This document shows, piece by piece, positions 44,554 to 54,585 of a stretch of 64,000 nt of DNA. The notes beneath the pieces are model-generated. The model did not search any database, was not told the origin of the DNA, and worked only from the letters and a program-made list of their open reading frames with translations. The position numbers and the translations under genes were made by a program. The number at the start of each line of letters is the position of its first letter. Within the stretch, counting starts at the first letter, position 1. The stretch is from positions 558,001 to 622,000 of the forward strand of contig NZ_JAOSLC020000003.1 in the NCBI RefSeq assembly GCF_026191475.2. Direction: 5' to 3'. This DNA comes from Polaribacter ponticola (GTDB taxonomy: Bacteria > Bacteroidota > Bacteroidia > Flavobacteriales > Flavobacteriaceae).

Positions 44554-45567
44554 AAATTTTTTAACTCGTTTAATAAAATTTCGTGCATTTCATCTGTATA
44601 ATCTAAATGTGTAACAATTCTTATTTTTCCTTCTCCCATTGGAGTTAAAAGAATGTTTTTTGTTGCCATTTTCTCTATAAAATTATCAGCTCCAATTTTA
44701 TCATCCACATAAAAAATAAGAATATTAGTTTCTACAGGCTCTATTTTAGTAATGTAATTACAGGTTTCTAAAACAGCTGCAATTTCTTTGGCTTTTTTAT
44801 GATCTTCTGCCAACCTTTCTACATTATTATCTATAGCATAAATACCAGCAGCAGCTAAAAAACCAACTTGCCTCATACCACCGCCTAACATTTTTCTAAG
44901 CCTTAATGCGTAAGCGATATCTTTTTTAGAACCCAATAAAAGAGAACCTATTGGCGCTCCTAAACCTTTAGATAAGCATATAGAAATGGTATCAAAAAGT
45001 TCGCCATATTGTTTTGGAGTTTCGTTTTTTGCTACCATTGCATTAAACAATCTTGCTCCATCTAAATGATATGCCAAATTATTTTTTTGCCACTTGTTTA
45101 ATTTTTTCTAATTCAGAAAAATCCCAACAAGCTCCACCTCCTTTATTTGTAGTGTTTTCTACACAAATCATCTTGGTAAAGGGTAAATAAATCTGTGGTT
45201 TTACAGCTGCAAATTCTTCAATTTGTTTTGCGGTAAACATACCTCTATTACCATCTATTAACTTACAAGTAACCCCAGAATTAAATGCTACTCCACCACT
45301 CTCATAATTATAAATATGAGCATATTTATCTGCAATAATTAAATCTCCTGGTTGTGTATGTAATTTTATGGCAGTTTGGTTTGCCATTGTACCTGATGGA
45401 AAAAATAGAGCATCTTCCATACCAAACATTTTTGCAGCTTTTTGCTCTAATGCATTTACAGTAGGATCCATTTTAAAAACGTCGTCACCAACTTTAGCAC
45501 TCATCATAGCATCCAACATTCCTTTTGTTGGTTTGGTTACTGTATCAGAAATTAAATCAATTATCAT
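44550..45567 (-). pseudogene. Low-specificity threonine aldolase, frameshifted at an A7 run
   Basis: The first part (45567-45079) begins IIDLISDTVTKPTKGMLDAM and ends QVAKK; the second (45077-44550) begins AYHLDGARLFNA and holds the PLP lysine in SICLSKGLGAPIGS. Both are one PLP fold-type I protein. The plus-strand T run at 45082-45088 is the break; two more bases give VAKKNNLAYHLDG, which keeps family spacing, while removing one would be one residue short. The full protein would have 339 residues. It cleaves threonine to glycine and acetaldehyde. Confidence 0.8.
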
Positions 45568-45584
45568 TTAATAAATTATTTTTT

Positions 45585-48011
45585 TTAATGTTTATAATCA
45601 CTCCCAATTGGCGAGCCGTCAGGTATTTTAGGCGCATACGTTTTCTTAAATAAAGTCGGATTTTTAATAAAATCGTCAATCATTTTAATCAATGTAATAT
45701 TGTATATTTTTTGAACTCCATCATCATTTTTATTTTTTAATAAAGTTTTTATTTCTCCTAATTTAAAAAACACAATTGCATTTACCTGTTTGTATTGATT
45801 TTTGTTAGCTGCTAAAACAAATAACTGCTCTAAAACTTTAGTATTTATTACATTTTGTAATTCTTGAAAATAGGAATCTTTATGCACTTTTTTAATCGTT
45901 TTAGAAATTAACTCATCTATTAACTCATCTAAACCTAATTGTCTTTTTTCTAAACTCTTATGAGCTATTAATCTTGATGCTCTTTGCGAATTTAACAATA
46001 AATTTAAGGTCATTTCAGCAGCAGTTTCTACAGCACCAAAAGCATCAAACTCTACACCTAAATCACTATTAAAAGACTCTCTACTTCTACCATAACCCAT
46101 AGCTCTAGGCGGAAATAATGCTAATTTCTCTTTAGGGATTGCAATTTCATCTACCGCAATTGTTTTTAAAACTGCTTGTAAAGCAATTCTTTCAGTTGTA
46201 CCAGAAACACGTTTTACAATTGTTTGGTTATCTCCTTTAACAGCATAAGAATAATCTAAACCTCCAATTAATTTTACTGTTGCTTCAGTTTGAAAACGAT
46301 GAAAAAAATACAAAGGCACAAACACATCTTCTAAAACAGAATAAGGCTGATTTGCTTTTATATTATCCGTAGAAAAATTATTTATTGCCGATTTTCTAAT
46401 TTTTAAAACGGTGTACAACTCATCATATATATTTCCTCCATTATCCCATAAATGTGCCGTAGAACTCGCACTTCCTTGAGATCTTGCATCTTGATCAGAC
46501 AAATACTTTAAGCCATTTTTGCCGGCATTTTCTAAAATCAATTTTAATTCGTTTTCTTCGTTTTTATTATCAGCAAAATCTTGGTAAAAATAATTTACTA
46601 CAACTTTGTCCCAAGCTCCTATTTTAGAATCGTATGCGTTAGAAAAATCGATTTTATCATTTTTCATCGTAAACTTTGGATGCGGATAATCCATTACAGA
46701 AGCTCTACCATTTGTACTTGCAGCAAAATTATGAGCAAAACCTAAAGTATGCCCAATTTCGTGTGCAGATAATTGTCTAATTCTTGCAATTGCCATCTGC
46801 AAGGCAAAATCATCATCAACTTTATTATTTTTATAAGGAGCTTGTAACGCTTGTGCAATTAAAAAATCTTGTCGAATTCTTAAACTTCCTAAACTTACAT
46901 GACCTTTAATAATTTCGCCTGTTCTTGGATCGGAAATACTTCCACCATAACTCCAACCACGAGTAGAACGATGAACCCATTGTACCATATTATAACGAAT
47001 ATCTAAAGGATCTGCGCCTTCTGGTAACATTTTCATTTGAAAAGCATTTTTATAACCTGCAGCTTCAAAGGCTTGATTCCACCAACGTCCACCTTCTAAT
47101 AATGCAGAACGAACTGGTTCTGGTGTTCCTCTATCCAAATAGTAAATTATGGGATCTTTAGCTTCAGAAATTTTAGCATTCGGATTTTTCTTTTCCAATC
47201 GATGTCTATAAATAAATCTCTTTTTTATTGATTGATTAACGGGTGTTGCATAATCTAAATAAGACATTGCGTAACCTCCAGAACGCGTATCAAATTTTCT
47301 TGGCTTGTACTTATTATCTGGTAAAGCAACAAAAGAATGATGCTGATTTACACTAACCAAACTCGCATTTGGTGTTACACTTCTTATATTATATCCTTTA
47401 GGAGAACCTTTAAAAGTTAGCAATACATCAAATTCAACATTTTTAGGAAACGCTTTTGTTCTTTCTAAATTAAAAGCAGATTTACTCTTATCTAAACTAT
47501 AACTCCCTTGTTTGTTTCTTGCTAAAGTTGATGCAACACCATGTGCATCTCTCATAAAAAAAGAGGTTGCATCCACTAAAAACTTTCCATTTTTCTTTTC
47601 TTTGATAATAAAACCATGTAAAACCGATTTTGCGAAGGCCTCTTTAACAGATTGTTTTTCTTCCTTATTATCGGTAATTGCTCTAAAGTTTTGATTTGGC
47701 TGAACTAGTAATAATTTATTCCCTGCTTTTTTAAAATACACTACTACTCCATCTCCTAATTGACCTCTATCTAAACCAATATCGTTAGAACCAACACCTT
47801 CCGAAAGTGAACGCACGTAAAGAAAATCGATTTCCAAATCATCTATTTGAAGAAATATTTTATCAGAATGATCATCATAATAAAAAGTAAAATAACCTTC
47901 ATATTTTGAAATTCCTTTTTGTAGTTTTTTACCTGATTTCTCAATAAAAAATTGAGAAAAACCAGCTTTTGAAAAAGCAATAAAAAACAAAATAAATAGT
48001 AATTTTTTCAT
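45585..48011 (-). CDS. Zinc-dependent metalloprotease, secreted
   Basis: An 808-residue protein with signal peptide (MKKLLFILFFIAFSKAGFS). The active site HEIGHTLGFAHN near residue 418 is a metzincin-type HExxHxxGxxH. Domains in order are an N-terminal DUF5118/DUF5117-like part (to about 290), the protease core, and a C-terminal DUF4953-like part. Such proteins are common in Bacteroidota; substrate unknown. It stands alone, 17 bp upstream of the threonine aldolase start in the same direction. Confidence 0.88.
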   Translation of the reverse strand: MKKLLFILFFIAFSKAGFSQFFIEKSGKKLQKGISKYEGYFTFYYDDHSDKIFLQIDDLEIDFLYVRSLSEGVGSNDIGLDRGQLGDGVVVYFKKAGNKLLLVQPNQNFRAITDNKEEKQSVKEAFAKSVLHGFIIKEKKNGKFLVDATSFFMRDAHGVASTLARNKQGSYSLDKSKSAFNLERTKAFPKNVEFDVLLTFKGSPKGYNIRSVTPNASLVSVNQHHSFVALPDNKYKPRKFDTRSGGYAMSYLDYATPVNQSIKKRFIYRHRLEKKNPNAKISEAKDPIIYYLDRGTPEPVRSALLEGGRWWNQAFEAAGYKNAFQMKMLPEGADPLDIRYNMVQWVHRSTRGWSYGGSISDPRTGEIIKGHVSLGSLRIRQDFLIAQALQAPYKNNKVDDDFALQMAIARIRQLSAHEIGHTLGFAHNFAASTNGRASVMDYPHPKFTMKNDKIDFSNAYDSKIGAWDKVVVNYFYQDFADNKNEENELKLILENAGKNGLKYLSDQDARSQGSASSTAHLWDNGGNIYDELYTVLKIRKSAINNFSTDNIKANQPYSVLEDVFVPLYFFHRFQTEATVKLIGGLDYSYAVKGDNQTIVKRVSGTTERIALQAVLKTIAVDEIAIPKEKLALFPPRAMGYGRSRESFNSDLGVEFDAFGAVETAAEMTLNLLLNSQRASRLIAHKSLEKRQLGLDELIDELISKTIKKVHKDSYFQELQNVINTKVLEQLFVLAANKNQYKQVNAIVFFKLGEIKTLLKNKNDDGVQKIYNITLIKMIDDFIKNPTLFKKTYAPKIPDGSPIGSDYKH

Positions 48012-48082
48012 GATTGATATATTTTCTATAAATCTATAAAATAACTATCGTCTTTAAAAAGAAGTATTCTTAAAATTTCATT

Positions 48083-48090
48083 TATTTTTG
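48083..48090 (+). promoter_or_regulatory. -7 promoter box of prfB
   Basis: TATTTTTG lies 8 bp before the prfB ATG, so its mRNA should have a very short leader. No clear -33 element. Confidence 0.5.
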
Positions 48091-48098
48091 TACAGCTT

Positions 48099-49202
48099 AT
48101 GATTACACAAGACCAACTTAAAGATATTGCTACAAGAATAGAGAAATTGAAATCTTATTTAGAGATTGATAAAAAACTCATTGAAATAGCCAATGAAGAA
48201 GAGAAAACAGTAGATCCTGATTTTTGGAACGATCCAAAAGCAGCAGAAATACTAATGAAAGAATTACGTTTTAAGAAAAAATGGGTAGAAGATTACAACA
48301 AAACGATTTCTCTAAACGAAGATGTAACTGTTTTATATGACTTTTATAAAGAAGGAGAAGTTGAAGAAACAGAAGTAATAGAGCAGTTCGAAAAAGCGAG
48401 CACCTTTTTAGAAGATTTAGAATTTAGAAACATGCTATCTGAAGAAGGAGATTCTCTTTCTGCAACCATACAAATAAATGCTGGCGCTGGCGGAACAGAA
48501 AGTTGCGACTGGGTAGAAATGTTATCTAGAATGTACACAATGTGGGCAGAAAAACAAGGTTTTAAACTTAAAACATTAAACTATCAAGCCGGTGATGTCG
48601 CTGGTTTAAAAACAATAACAATAGAAATTGAGGGTGATTATGCCTTTGGTTGGTTAAAAGGAGAAAATGGTGTGCATCGTTTAGTTCGTATTTCACCTTT
48701 CGATTCTAATGGTAAACGACATACAACTTTTGGTTCTGTTTATGTTTTTCCGGTTGCAGACGACTCTATAGAAATAGAAATAAATTCGGCAGATGTTGAG
48801 ATTGTAACTGCACGTTCTAGTGGTGCTGGTGGACAAAATGTAAACAAAGTAGAAACTAAAGTTCAGTTAACACACAAACCAACCGGAATTCAAATTTCGT
48901 GTTCTAACTCTCGCTCTCAACACGATAATAGAGCAACTGCAATGAAAATGCTAAAGTCTCAATTGTATGAAATTGAATTAAAAAAACAACAAGCTACAAG
49001 AGACGAAATTGAATCTGGAAAACTAAAAACTGAATGGGGAAGTCAGATTCGTAATTATGTAATGCATCCTTATAAATTAGTAAAAGACGTAAGAACTGCA
49101 CACGAAACTGGTAATGTAGATAATGTTATGAATGGTGATTTAGATCCCTTTTTAAAAGCATATTTAATGTTAAATGGACAGAAATCAGTTAGCAGTATTT
49201 AG
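48099..49202 (+). CDS. prfB: Peptide chain release factor 2
   Basis: A 367-residue RF2 that ends translation at UGA and UAA. The stop-codon-reading SPF is in [12 protein letters not shown] and the peptidyl-transferase GGQ in [14 protein letters not shown]. The frame is continuous: at the place of the usual programmed frameshift (after SYLEID) there is no in-frame stop, so this copy lacks autoregulatory frameshifting. The last codons (SSI-stop) merge into a heptamer repeat array. Confidence 0.96.
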   Translation: MITQDQLKDIATRIEKLKSYLEIDKKLIEIANEEEKTVDPDFWNDPKAAEILMKELRFKKKWVEDYNKTISLNEDVTVLYDFYKEGEVEETEVIEQFEKASTFLEDLEFRNMLSEEGDSLSATIQINAGAGGTESCDWVEMLSRMYTMWAEKQGFKLKTLNYQAGDVAGLKTITIEIEGDYAFGWLKGENGVHRLVRISPFDSNGKRHTTFGSVYVFPVADDSIEIEINSADVEIVTARSSGAGGQNVNKVETKVQLTHKPTGIQISCSNSRSQHDNRATAMKMLKSQLYEIELKKQQATRDEIESGKLKTEWGSQIRNYVMHPYKLVKDVRTAHETGNVDNVMNGDLDPFLKAYLMLNGQKSVSSI

Positions 49203-49203
49203 C

Positions 49204-49284
49204 ACTCAGTATTTAGTATTCAGTATTCAGTATTCAGTATTCAGTATTCAGTATTCAGTATTCAGTATTCAGTATTCAGTATTC
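49204..49284. repeat. Heptamer tandem array (ATTCAGT, about 11.6 copies)
   Basis: Units near-identical ATTCAGT from 49204, the first two degenerate (CACTCAGTATTTAGT). The prfB stop and final codons are part of the same pattern, so growth of the array started at the gene end. Confidence 0.9.
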
Positions 49285-49297
49285 AAAACTAAAAAAA

Positions 49298-49362
49298 CTT
49301 TGAGACTTTGAAACTTTGAAACTTTGAAACTTTGAAACTTTGAAACTTTGAAACTTTGAAAC
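49298..49362. repeat. Octamer tandem array (CTTTGAAA, about 8 copies)
   Basis: A second array directly after the first, nearly perfect except an early GAGA unit. Related CTTTG repeats occur upstream of the cobalamin adenosyltransferase gene near 54790. Confidence 0.9.
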
Positions 49363-49372
49363 ATAAATAAAA

Positions 49373-49714
49373 ATGATAAAAATATACCACAATAACAGAT
49401 GCAGTAAATCTCGCTGCGGAATAGAACTTTTAGAAAACTCTGGAAAAGAGTTTGAGGTTGTAAAATATTTAGAAGAAATACCTACAGAAAAAGAATTGGC
49501 AGAGATTGTTAAATTATTAGGTATTACTCCTATTCAATTAGTACGTAAAACAGAAAAAATTTGGAAAGAAGAATTTAAAGGAAAAGAACTCTCCGATTCA
49601 GAAATTATTGCTGCAATGGTTAATAATCCTAAATTAATTGAACGTCCAATTGTAATAAATGGAAACAAAGCAGTTATCGGCAGACCAACAGAAAATATTT
49701 TAAACATTATATAA
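49373..49714 (+). CDS. ArsC-family arsenate reductase-like protein
   Basis: A 113-residue thioredoxin-fold protein with the ArsC start IYHNNRCSKSRCGIELL; Cys9 is the catalytic position. The segment RPIVINGNKAVIGRPTE at the end is the Arg-containing signature. It may reduce arsenate or be a Spx-like protein; with the full ArsC signature, the first is preferred. No other ars genes nearby. Confidence 0.85.
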   Translation: MIKIYHNNRCSKSRCGIELLENSGKEFEVVKYLEEIPTEKELAEIVKLLGITPIQLVRKTEKIWKEEFKGKELSDSEIIAAMVNNPKLIERPIVINGNKAVIGRPTENILNII

Positions 49715-49723
49715 ATAAACGGA

Positions 49724-49761
49724 TAAAAAAACTCATTCATAAATTATGAATGAGTTTTTTT
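49724..49761. terminator. Bidirectional terminator
   Basis: AAAAAACTCATTCAT and ATGAATGAGTTTTTT form a 15-bp stem with a 5-base loop, between the ArsC-like gene (+) and the small membrane gene (-). Confidence 0.85.
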
Positions 49762-49780
49762 ATTGAATATTATATAAAAA

Positions 49781-49954
49781 CTACTTTCCTTCAGCAGCTT
49801 TTTTTGCTTCTCTTTTTAATTTCATGTTTTCCCAAATTGTACCACCAATCCAATAAGGCACTACAAATGTTAATAGGAATATTAACAACCAAAATCCAGC
49901 TGTAAAAATAAACATGAATAAAACTAAACCTGAAAATTCTGAAAAATCTAACAT
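49781..49954 (-). CDS. Small single-span membrane protein (57 aa)
   Basis: The frame from ATG at 49954 to TAG at 49783-49781 encodes MLDFSEFSGLVLFMFIFTAG, one or two membrane helices (to about residue 35), then PYWIGGTIWENMKLKREAKK and a charged tail AAEGK. The balance of hydrophobic helix and basic/acidic tail is that of a true protein. A longer frame overlaps it in another phase (49791-50012) but is a shadow. Function unknown. Confidence 0.65.
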   Translation of the reverse strand: MLDFSEFSGLVLFMFIFTAGFWLLIFLLTFVVPYWIGGTIWENMKLKREAKKAAEGK

Positions 49955-50128
49955 TTGTATGTATTTGTAATAGTAAAATGGTTATAAATGCAAAAATAAT
50001 ATATATTTTCAAATATCAACATCAAAATTTAAAAATTTTTAAGATTTATAATAAATAGAATATTTTTCACTTTGTTAAATTACAAGATAAAATAAAAAAG
50101 AGTCTACAATATTCATCTTTCTTTTTTG

Positions 50129-50136
50129 TAAATTTG
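50129..50136 (+). promoter_or_regulatory. -7 promoter box of fumC
   Basis: TAAATTTG, 24 bp before the fumC ATG. No good -33 element. Confidence 0.5.
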
Positions 50137-50159
50137 TCTTCTCTTAAATTACATTTAAA

Positions 50160-51560
50160 ATGACAAAGTACAGAATTGAAAAAGATACAATGGGTAATGT
50201 AAATGTGCCTGCAGATAAATATTGGGGAGCTCAAACTGAGCGCTCTAGAAACAACTTTAAAATAGGACCTTCTGGTTCTATGCCTTTAGAAGTAGTTTAC
50301 GGTTTTGCTTATCTTAAAAAAGCAGCAGCATACACAAATTGTGAGTTAAGTGTTTTAACTGAAGAAAAAAGAGATTTAATTGCACAAGTTTGTGATGAAA
50401 TTTTAGCAGGTAAACACGATAATCAATTCCCTTTAGTAATTTGGCAAACTGGTTCTGGTACGCAATCAAATATGAATGTAAATGAAGTAATTGCTAATAG
50501 AGCACACGAAATTGCAGGTAATATTATTGGTGAAGGTGACAAAACCATTCAACCAAATGATGATGTAAATAAATCACAATCATCTAATGATACTTTTCCT
50601 ACAGGAATGCATATTGCTGCATACAAGAAAATTGTAGAAAATACTATTCCTGGTATTACGCAGTTAAGAGATACTTTAAAAGCAAAATCTGAAGCATTTA
50701 AAGATGTTGTAAAAATTGGTAGAACACATTTAATGGATGCTACTCCACTTACACTAGGTCAAGAATTTTCTGGCTATGTTGCTCAATTAAACTTTGGTTT
50801 AAAAGCATTAAACAATACTTTAGAGCACTTATCTCAATTAGCTTTAGGAGGAACTGCTGTTGGTACAGGTCTAAATACTCCTGCAGGGTATGATGTTTTA
50901 GTTGCAAAATATATTGCTGAGTTTACAGAATTACCTTTTGTAACTGCAGAAAATAAATTTGAAGCTTTAGCGGCGCATGATGCTTTAGTAGAAACGCACG
51001 GAGCATTAAAACAAATTGCAGTTTCTTTAAATAAAATTGCAAACGATATTCGTTTAATGGCTTCAGGACCTAGATCTGGTATTGGAGAACTTATAATACC
51101 TGCAAACGAACCAGGTTCATCTATAATGCCTGGTAAAGTAAACCCTACACAAGCAGAAGCGATGACAATGGTTTGTGCACAAGTTATGGGTAATGATGTT
51201 GCTGTTACTGTTGGTGGTACGCAAGGTCATTATGAATTAAACGTTTTTAAACCAATGATGGCTGCTAACGTTTTACAATCTGCTCAATTAATTGGAGATG
51301 CTTGTGTTTCTTTTGATGAAAACTGTGCTGCAGGCATAGAACCTAACAGAACTAGAATTACTGAATTAGTAAATAACTCTTTAATGCTAGTTACAGCTTT
51401 AAATACCAAAATTGGATATTACAAAGCGGCTGAAATTGCGAATACTGCTCACCAAAACGGTACAACTTTAAAAGTTGAAGCTGTACGTTTAGGATATGTT
51501 ACTCCAGAACAATATGACGAATGGGTAAAACCAGAAGAAATGATTGGAGCACTTAAATAA
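50160..51560 (+). CDS. fumC: Class II fumarate hydratase
   Basis: A 466-residue fumarase that interconverts fumarate and malate in the TCA cycle. Motifs: [44 protein letters not shown] and the superfamily signature [15 protein letters not shown]. Complete length. It also could recycle the fumarate made by argininosuccinate lyase. Ends in a strong terminator. Confidence 0.97.
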   Translation: MTKYRIEKDTMGNVNVPADKYWGAQTERSRNNFKIGPSGSMPLEVVYGFAYLKKAAAYTNCELSVLTEEKRDLIAQVCDEILAGKHDNQFPLVIWQTGSGTQSNMNVNEVIANRAHEIAGNIIGEGDKTIQPNDDVNKSQSSNDTFPTGMHIAAYKKIVENTIPGITQLRDTLKAKSEAFKDVVKIGRTHLMDATPLTLGQEFSGYVAQLNFGLKALNNTLEHLSQLALGGTAVGTGLNTPAGYDVLVAKYIAEFTELPFVTAENKFEALAAHDALVETHGALKQIAVSLNKIANDIRLMASGPRSGIGELIIPANEPGSSIMPGKVNPTQAEAMTMVCAQVMGNDVAVTVGGTQGHYELNVFKPMMAANVLQSAQLIGDACVSFDENCAAGIEPNRTRITELVNNSLMLVTALNTKIGYYKAAEIANTAHQNGTTLKVEAVRLGYVTPEQYDEWVKPEEMIGALK

Positions 51561-51578
51561 CTAAAAGAATAAATTTTA

Positions 51579-51608
51579 AAAGCTGTAATTTATTTTACAG
51601 CTTTTTTT
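51579..51608 (+). terminator. Terminator of fumC
   Basis: AAAAGCTGTAA and TTACAGCTTTTTT form an 11-bp stem with a 6-base loop. Confidence 0.85.
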
Positions 51609-51628
51609 AGCCCTAAAAACGAAATAAA

Positions 51629-52102
51629 ATGACGAATCACGAAGAATTTATGAGTCAAGCTGTAAAAGCTGCTTTAAAAGGAATGAGTAATAACGAAGGT
51701 GGTCCTTTTGGATGTATTGTTGTTAAAGATGGAGAAATTGTTGGACGTGGAAACAATAAAGTTACTTCTACTAATGACCCTACAGCACATGCAGAAGTTA
51801 CAGCAATTAGAGATGCTTGTAAAAATTTAGAATCTTTTCAATTAGATGGCTGTATTGTTTACACCTCTTGCGAACCTTGCCCAATGTGTTTAGGTGCAAT
51901 TTATTGGGCAAGACCAGATAAAGTTTTCTATGGAAGCAACCAACAAGATGCTGCTAATATTGGTTTTGACGATGAATTTATTTACAAAGAAATTCCTCTT
52001 CCTTATGAAAAAAGAAGCATCCCTTTTGAGCAAGTTGGAAGAGAAATTGCTTTAGAGCCTTTTAACAAATGGTCTGAGAAACAAGATAAAATTGAATATT
52101 AA
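51629..52102 (+). CDS. guaD: Guanine deaminase / nucleoside deaminase
   Basis: A 157-residue CDA-fold zinc deaminase. Zinc ligands are in PTAHAEVTAI and SCEPCPMCLGAI. Length and C-terminal FNKWSEKQDKIEY fit the Bacillus GuaD type, which makes xanthine from guanine, rather than tRNA adenosine deaminase. Own terminator follows. Confidence 0.85.
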   Translation: MTNHEEFMSQAVKAALKGMSNNEGGPFGCIVVKDGEIVGRGNNKVTSTNDPTAHAEVTAIRDACKNLESFQLDGCIVYTSCEPCPMCLGAIYWARPDKVFYGSNQQDAANIGFDDEFIYKEIPLPYEKRSIPFEQVGREIALEPFNKWSEKQDKIEY

Positions 52103-52110
52103 ATTCCTAT

Positions 52111-52139
52111 AAAACCTAAACGAAAGTTTAGGTTTTTTT
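52111..52139 (+). terminator. Terminator of guaD
   Basis: AAAACCTAAAC-GAAA-GTTTAGGTTTTTTT: a 10-bp stem with a GAAA tetraloop and a T tail. Confidence 0.9.
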
Positions 52140-52259
52140 ATACAGTTAAGTTTGGTTTGTTTCTAAGCTCATTTTTAGTTAAATTCGCTAACTACGAATA
52201 TAGAACATTAAAAATGTCACTTATTCATTTTAACGGTGGTTAACATTAAGCAATACCTC

Positions 52260-52652
52260 ATGAAAAAAAGAAAGACAAATGCATTATTCCTTTTAATTAT
52301 AGGAATTAGTCTAAGTATTGCTTTTATAATGAAAATTGAATTTACTAAAGGTTTAGAAGCATATTTTAAAAGAGAATATTATAATCAATTTGGTCCTTTA
52401 GCAATAAGTGTTGAGTTATTAATTGCAAGTTATTACTTATTTATTAAACATAAAAAGACAAATTTTACTTTAGCTCTTTTTGGTTTTACTGCTTTGCTAG
52501 ACCCCTTTTTTAATCAAATAGGGATTTTCAATAGCATAGTACCATTATATGGAACTATAATTTTATCAATTTGTGGTCTAATTTCTCTATGGTTAGCATT
52601 TACAAACACATATAAATTAAAACAGCTTATCCAATTTAGAAACCTTCTTTAG
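52260..52652 (+). CDS. Small membrane protein (130 aa)
   Basis: From ATG 52260 (MKKRKTNALFLLIIGISLSIA) the protein has four membrane helices (further ones near GPLAISVELLIASYYLF, TLALFGFTALLDP and TIILSICGLISLWLAF). A GTG at 52236 would extend it by 8 residues without benefit. Unknown family; single gene. Confidence 0.55.
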   Translation: MKKRKTNALFLLIIGISLSIAFIMKIEFTKGLEAYFKREYYNQFGPLAISVELLIASYYLFIKHKKTNFTLALFGFTALLDPFFNQIGIFNSIVPLYGTIILSICGLISLWLAFTNTYKLKQLIQFRNLL

Positions 52653-52856
52653 TATTTTGCTTAGTGTAATTGTAGAATTATTCTTCAATTACCTATGATA
52701 AACGTTAGCAAACATTCTGTATATTTAATTACTAGTTCTTACGGATTTTATATCTGTGTTTTTATTACTTATTTAGGTCTTTAAAAAACGTAACAAAAAA
52801 TGTAAAATACATTAGTAAAATCAACTTAAACCATCAACAATTTCCTTAAAAAATAA

Positions 52857-54092
52857 ATGACAACATTATTCATCAACATAAAAGAATTAATTCAAATTAG
52901 AGAAGCTAAAACAAAAAAAGTATCTGGTAAAGAAATGAGTATTTTGCCAACAATTAAAAATGCTTTTTTAATTGTTAAAGACGGATTACTTTTTGATTAC
53001 GGAAAAATGGACAATCTATTAGAATGCAACTATGATAAAAAAATAAATTGTTCTGGTAAAATGATACTTCCAACCTGGGTAGATTCTCATACTCATATTG
53101 TTTTTGCTGGCAATAGAGAGCAAGAATTTGTAGACAGAATTAATGGACTTTCTTATGAAGAAATTGCCAAAAATGGAGGTGGCATTTTAAACTCTGCAAA
53201 GAAATTACAAGTTACTTCTTTTGATGATTTATATAATCAATCTGCAAAACGTTTAGAAGAAGTTATTGCTTTAGGTACAGGTGCTGTAGAAATAAAATCG
53301 GGTTATGGATTGACAGTTGATGCTGAATTAAAAATGCTAAGAGTAATTAAAAAGCTCAAAGAAAATTACAACATCCCTATCAAAGCAACTTTTTTAGGAG
53401 CACATGCAATTCCTTCTGAATTTAAAAATAAAAAAGAAGGTTACATTAATTTAATTATAGATGAAATGTTACCTAAAATTACTGAAGAAAATTTAGCTGA
53501 TTTTATAGACGTATTTTGTGAAAAAGGCTATTTCTCAGTTTCAGATACAGATAAGATTCTAACAGCTGCTAAAAAACACGATTTAATACCTAAAGTACAT
53601 GTAAATCAGTTTAATGCAATTGGAGGAATTGAAATTTCAACCAAACACAAAGCATTGTCTGTAGATCATTTAGAAGTTTTAACTGATGCAGATGTAGAAA
53701 GTTTAAAAAACGCTGAAACAATGCCAGTAGCACTTCCCTCCTGTTCTTTTTTCTTGAGTATTCCTTACACACCTGCTAGAAAAATAATTGATAATGGATT
53801 GCCTTTAGCTTTAGCAACAGATTACAATCCAGGTTCTACACCATCAGGAAACATGAATTTTGTAGTAGCAACAGCCTGTATAAAAATGAAAATGACTCCA
53901 GAAGAAGCAATAAATGCTGCAACCATAAATGGTGCATATGCCATGAACTTATCTGACAATGTTGGAAGTATTACCAAAGGTAAATTAGCCAATTTTATAA
54001 TCACTAAAGAAATACCTTCTTATGGATTTATTCCTTATAATTTCGGCTCTAATTTAATTGATTCAGTTTATATAAAAGGAAATAAAATTTAA
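52857..54092 (+). CDS. hutI: Imidazolonepropionase
   Basis: A 411-residue amidohydrolase that opens imidazolonepropionate in histidine breakdown. Metal ligands: WVDSHTHIVFAG near 75, HAIPSEF near 181, HVNQFNAIGG near 246 and ATDYNPGSTPSGNM near 321. No other hut gene is in the window, so the pathway must be completed elsewhere. Its stop overlaps the start of the next gene (TAATG). Confidence 0.92.
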   Translation: MTTLFINIKELIQIREAKTKKVSGKEMSILPTIKNAFLIVKDGLLFDYGKMDNLLECNYDKKINCSGKMILPTWVDSHTHIVFAGNREQEFVDRINGLSYEEIAKNGGGILNSAKKLQVTSFDDLYNQSAKRLEEVIALGTGAVEIKSGYGLTVDAELKMLRVIKKLKENYNIPIKATFLGAHAIPSEFKNKKEGYINLIIDEMLPKITEENLADFIDVFCEKGYFSVSDTDKILTAAKKHDLIPKVHVNQFNAIGGIEISTKHKALSVDHLEVLTDADVESLKNAETMPVALPSCSFFLSIPYTPARKIIDNGLPLALATDYNPGSTPSGNMNFVVATACIKMKMTPEEAINAATINGAYAMNLSDNVGSITKGKLANFIITKEIPSYGFIPYNFGSNLIDSVYIKGNKI

Positions 54093-54559
54093 TGTTATTT
54101 ATAGCTATATCTTACTTAAAATTTTTATTAAAATCAACAAATCAACATGGAGTTCATTCTCCTTTTGTTTATGATTTTGTAACAAAAGGGTTATATAAAA
54201 AAATAACAGAAACAAACATTTTAAATATAAATTCTGAATTTAAAAACCTATCAAAAAAAGAACAAAAAATTCTTTCTAAAATAATTACTTATTTCAATAT
54301 TAATAAAGAAAATTTAGATTTCTCTATTTTAAAAAACAAAAATAACTCACTATATACCAATAATATAAATGAATTTAATTTCATTAAATCAAATTCATTT
54401 ATTATTTTTCATGGCATTCATCAGGATAAAAAAGCTTATTTAAAATGGCAAGAAATTATTAAAAACAAAGATGCAACAGTAACTATCGATTTATTTTATT
54501 TTGGATTGATTTTCTTCAGAAAAGAGCAAGTAAAAGAACATTTTAATATTAGAGTTTAA
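54092..54559 (+). CDS. Degenerate methyltransferase-like protein lacking its SAM-binding core
   Basis: A 155-residue protein. Its start (LLKSTNQHGVHSPFVYDFVTKGLY) and end (TVTIDLFYFGLIFFRKEQVKEHFNIR) match a flavobacterial class I methyltransferase family of about 230-240 residues, but the segment that should hold the glycine-rich SAM site is replaced by a short Asn/Lys-rich stretch (residues 45-95). The loss is in frame. Probably no longer a methyltransferase; it may be decaying or repurposed. Coupled to hutI by TAATG. Family lengths are from memory. Confidence 0.6.
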   Translation: MLFIAISYLKFLLKSTNQHGVHSPFVYDFVTKGLYKKITETNILNINSEFKNLSKKEQKILSKIITYFNINKENLDFSILKNKNNSLYTNNINEFNFIKSNSFIIFHGIHQDKKAYLKWQEIIKNKDATVTIDLFYFGLIFFRKEQVKEHFNIRV

Positions 54560-54585
54560 TCCTTAAAAATATAGCTATCCAAATT

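Noticed and set aside
48160..48180. Programmed frameshift of prfB
   Set aside because: The frame is continuous with no in-frame stop at the usual site; no shift is needed.
49204..49362. CRISPR-like array
   Set aside because: Units of 7 and 8 bp without spacers; these are simple tandem repeats and there are no cas genes.
49791..50012. 73-residue reverse-strand frame overlapping the small membrane gene
   Set aside because: It is the shifted shadow of the 57-residue gene at 49781-49954, whose protein has a more natural pattern.
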